Shown piece by piece: positions 63,832-64,000 of a stretch of DNA of 64,000 nucleotides. Every line of letters starts with the position of its first letter. Position 1 is the stretch's first letter. Below the pieces are notes generated by a model, which did no database searches, was not told the origin of the DNA, and worked only from the letters and a program-made list of their open reading frames with translations. Origin of the DNA: Thermotoga sp. SG1. Its GTDB lineage: Bacteria; Thermotogota; Thermotogae; Thermotogales; Thermotogaceae. Both the position numbers and the translations under genes were made by a program. Location: contig NZ_LNDD01000005.1 of assembly GCF_002865985.1 (NCBI RefSeq), positions 62,001 to 126,000 on the forward strand. Reading direction: 5' to 3'.

Positions 63832-64000
63832 AGAACTGAAAAGGCTCGCTGATGAGATAAGACAAAAAATCATAGAGGTGGTTCTGAAGAACGGGGGGCA
63901 CCTTGCTTCCAATCTGGGAACGGTGGAACTCACACTCGCCCTCTACCGTGTCTTCGATCCCAGAGAAGACGCTGTGATCTGGGACACGGGGCATCAAACG
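63797..64000 (+). CDS. dxs: 1-deoxy-D-xylulose-5-phosphate synthase (N-terminal fragment)
   Basis: The first 68 codons only; the gene leaves the window at the right edge. [21 protein letters not shown], then [23 protein letters not shown] and WDTGHQT, match the thiamine-binding N-terminus of DXS, the first enzyme of the non-mevalonate isoprenoid pathway. ATG 63797 is eight bases after AAGG of AAGGTGAT; ATG 63791 is closer than usual. It overlaps xseB by 35 bases. Confidence 0.93.
   Translation, partial: MILDEIKKMSHEELKRLADEIRQKIIEVVLKNGGHLASNLGTVELTLALYRVFDPREDAVIWDTGHQT

Overview
The window is bacterial chromosome from a hyperthermophile of the genus Thermotoga. The grounds are the combined content: an Omp-alpha spacer protein with an SLH domain and a long coiled coil, a 2-oxoacid:ferredoxin oxidoreductase beside butyrate kinases, Lys/Glu-rich proteins, very tight gene packing, and a gene order that matches my memory of the T. 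maritima MSB8 block from about TM1694 to TM1770. RuvB and RsgA look close to, but not identical with, the T. maritima proteins I remember, so I do not assign a species. About 68 protein genes and one tRNA gene fill the window. No intergenic stretch exceeds 300 bases. I see no insertion sequence, prophage or CRISPR array. About 31 of the 68 starts I chose are GTG, TTG or (once) CTG.

Layout. 1-8774: partial thiI (minus strand), then a plus-strand run of TPR protein, prepilin peptidase, RlmI-like methyltransferase, aminotransferase and HD-GYP protein, then a divergent HAD gene / MATE exporter pair. 8777-19392: a 12-gene minus-strand operon, murB-yigZ-coiled coil-zapA-rapZ-yvcK-whiA-nrdR-greA-lysS-surA/ppiD-ltaS, covering cell wall, division and envelope. 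19440-22628: rlmN-PASTA-rsgA-rpe. 22597-25415: GNAT gene and mutS on minus. 25481-28664: exported protein, EamA transporter, amidohydrolase. 28671-29411: fabG alone on minus. 29487-33367: alaX-DUF2520-panB-ompA1, ending at a strong terminator. 33479-41488: ruvB-yggS-yggT-nadK-phoU-lptF/lptD fusion-dnaB. 41526-45897: PNP-ZIP-NurA-like-mrnC-rlmB-nagD. 45877-48502: AKR (minus), threonine aldolase, small exported protein. 48663-54354: buk-ptb-buk-vorDABC fermentation operon. 54393-54470: tRNA-Asp. 54486-56480: uvrB (minus). 56597-58504: transketolase. 58579 to the end: efp-asp23-nusB-fhs-folD-xseA-xseB-dxs.

How the genes work together. The 2-oxoacid oxidoreductase, phosphate butyryltransferase and two acyl kinases form a complete route from a (probably branched-chain) 2-oxoacid to a fatty acid with ATP formed by substrate-level phosphorylation. 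The envelope theme recurs: MurB, ZapA, RapZ/YvcK/WhiA, an LtaS-like enzyme, a SurA/PpiD-like chaperone, Omp-alpha, and an inner-membrane LptF permease fused to a periplasmic/outer-membrane OstA-LptD-like part. fhs and folD supply one-carbon units on tetrahydrofolate; dxs opens isoprenoid synthesis.

Most striking observations: the LptF-LptD single-chain fusion; a FolD in which three catalytic positions of the family appear replaced; a PASTA protein standing alone where Firmicutes carry a PASTA Ser/Thr kinase; a MATE gene whose only well-placed start is CTG; an efp promoter that starts transcription inside the terminator hairpin of the gene before it; and repeated extended -10 promoters (TGnTAnAAT). 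Three blocks (rapZ-yvcK-whiA, rlmN-PASTA-rsgA-rpe, efp-asp23-nusB-folD-xseAB-dxs) follow Firmicutes gene order.
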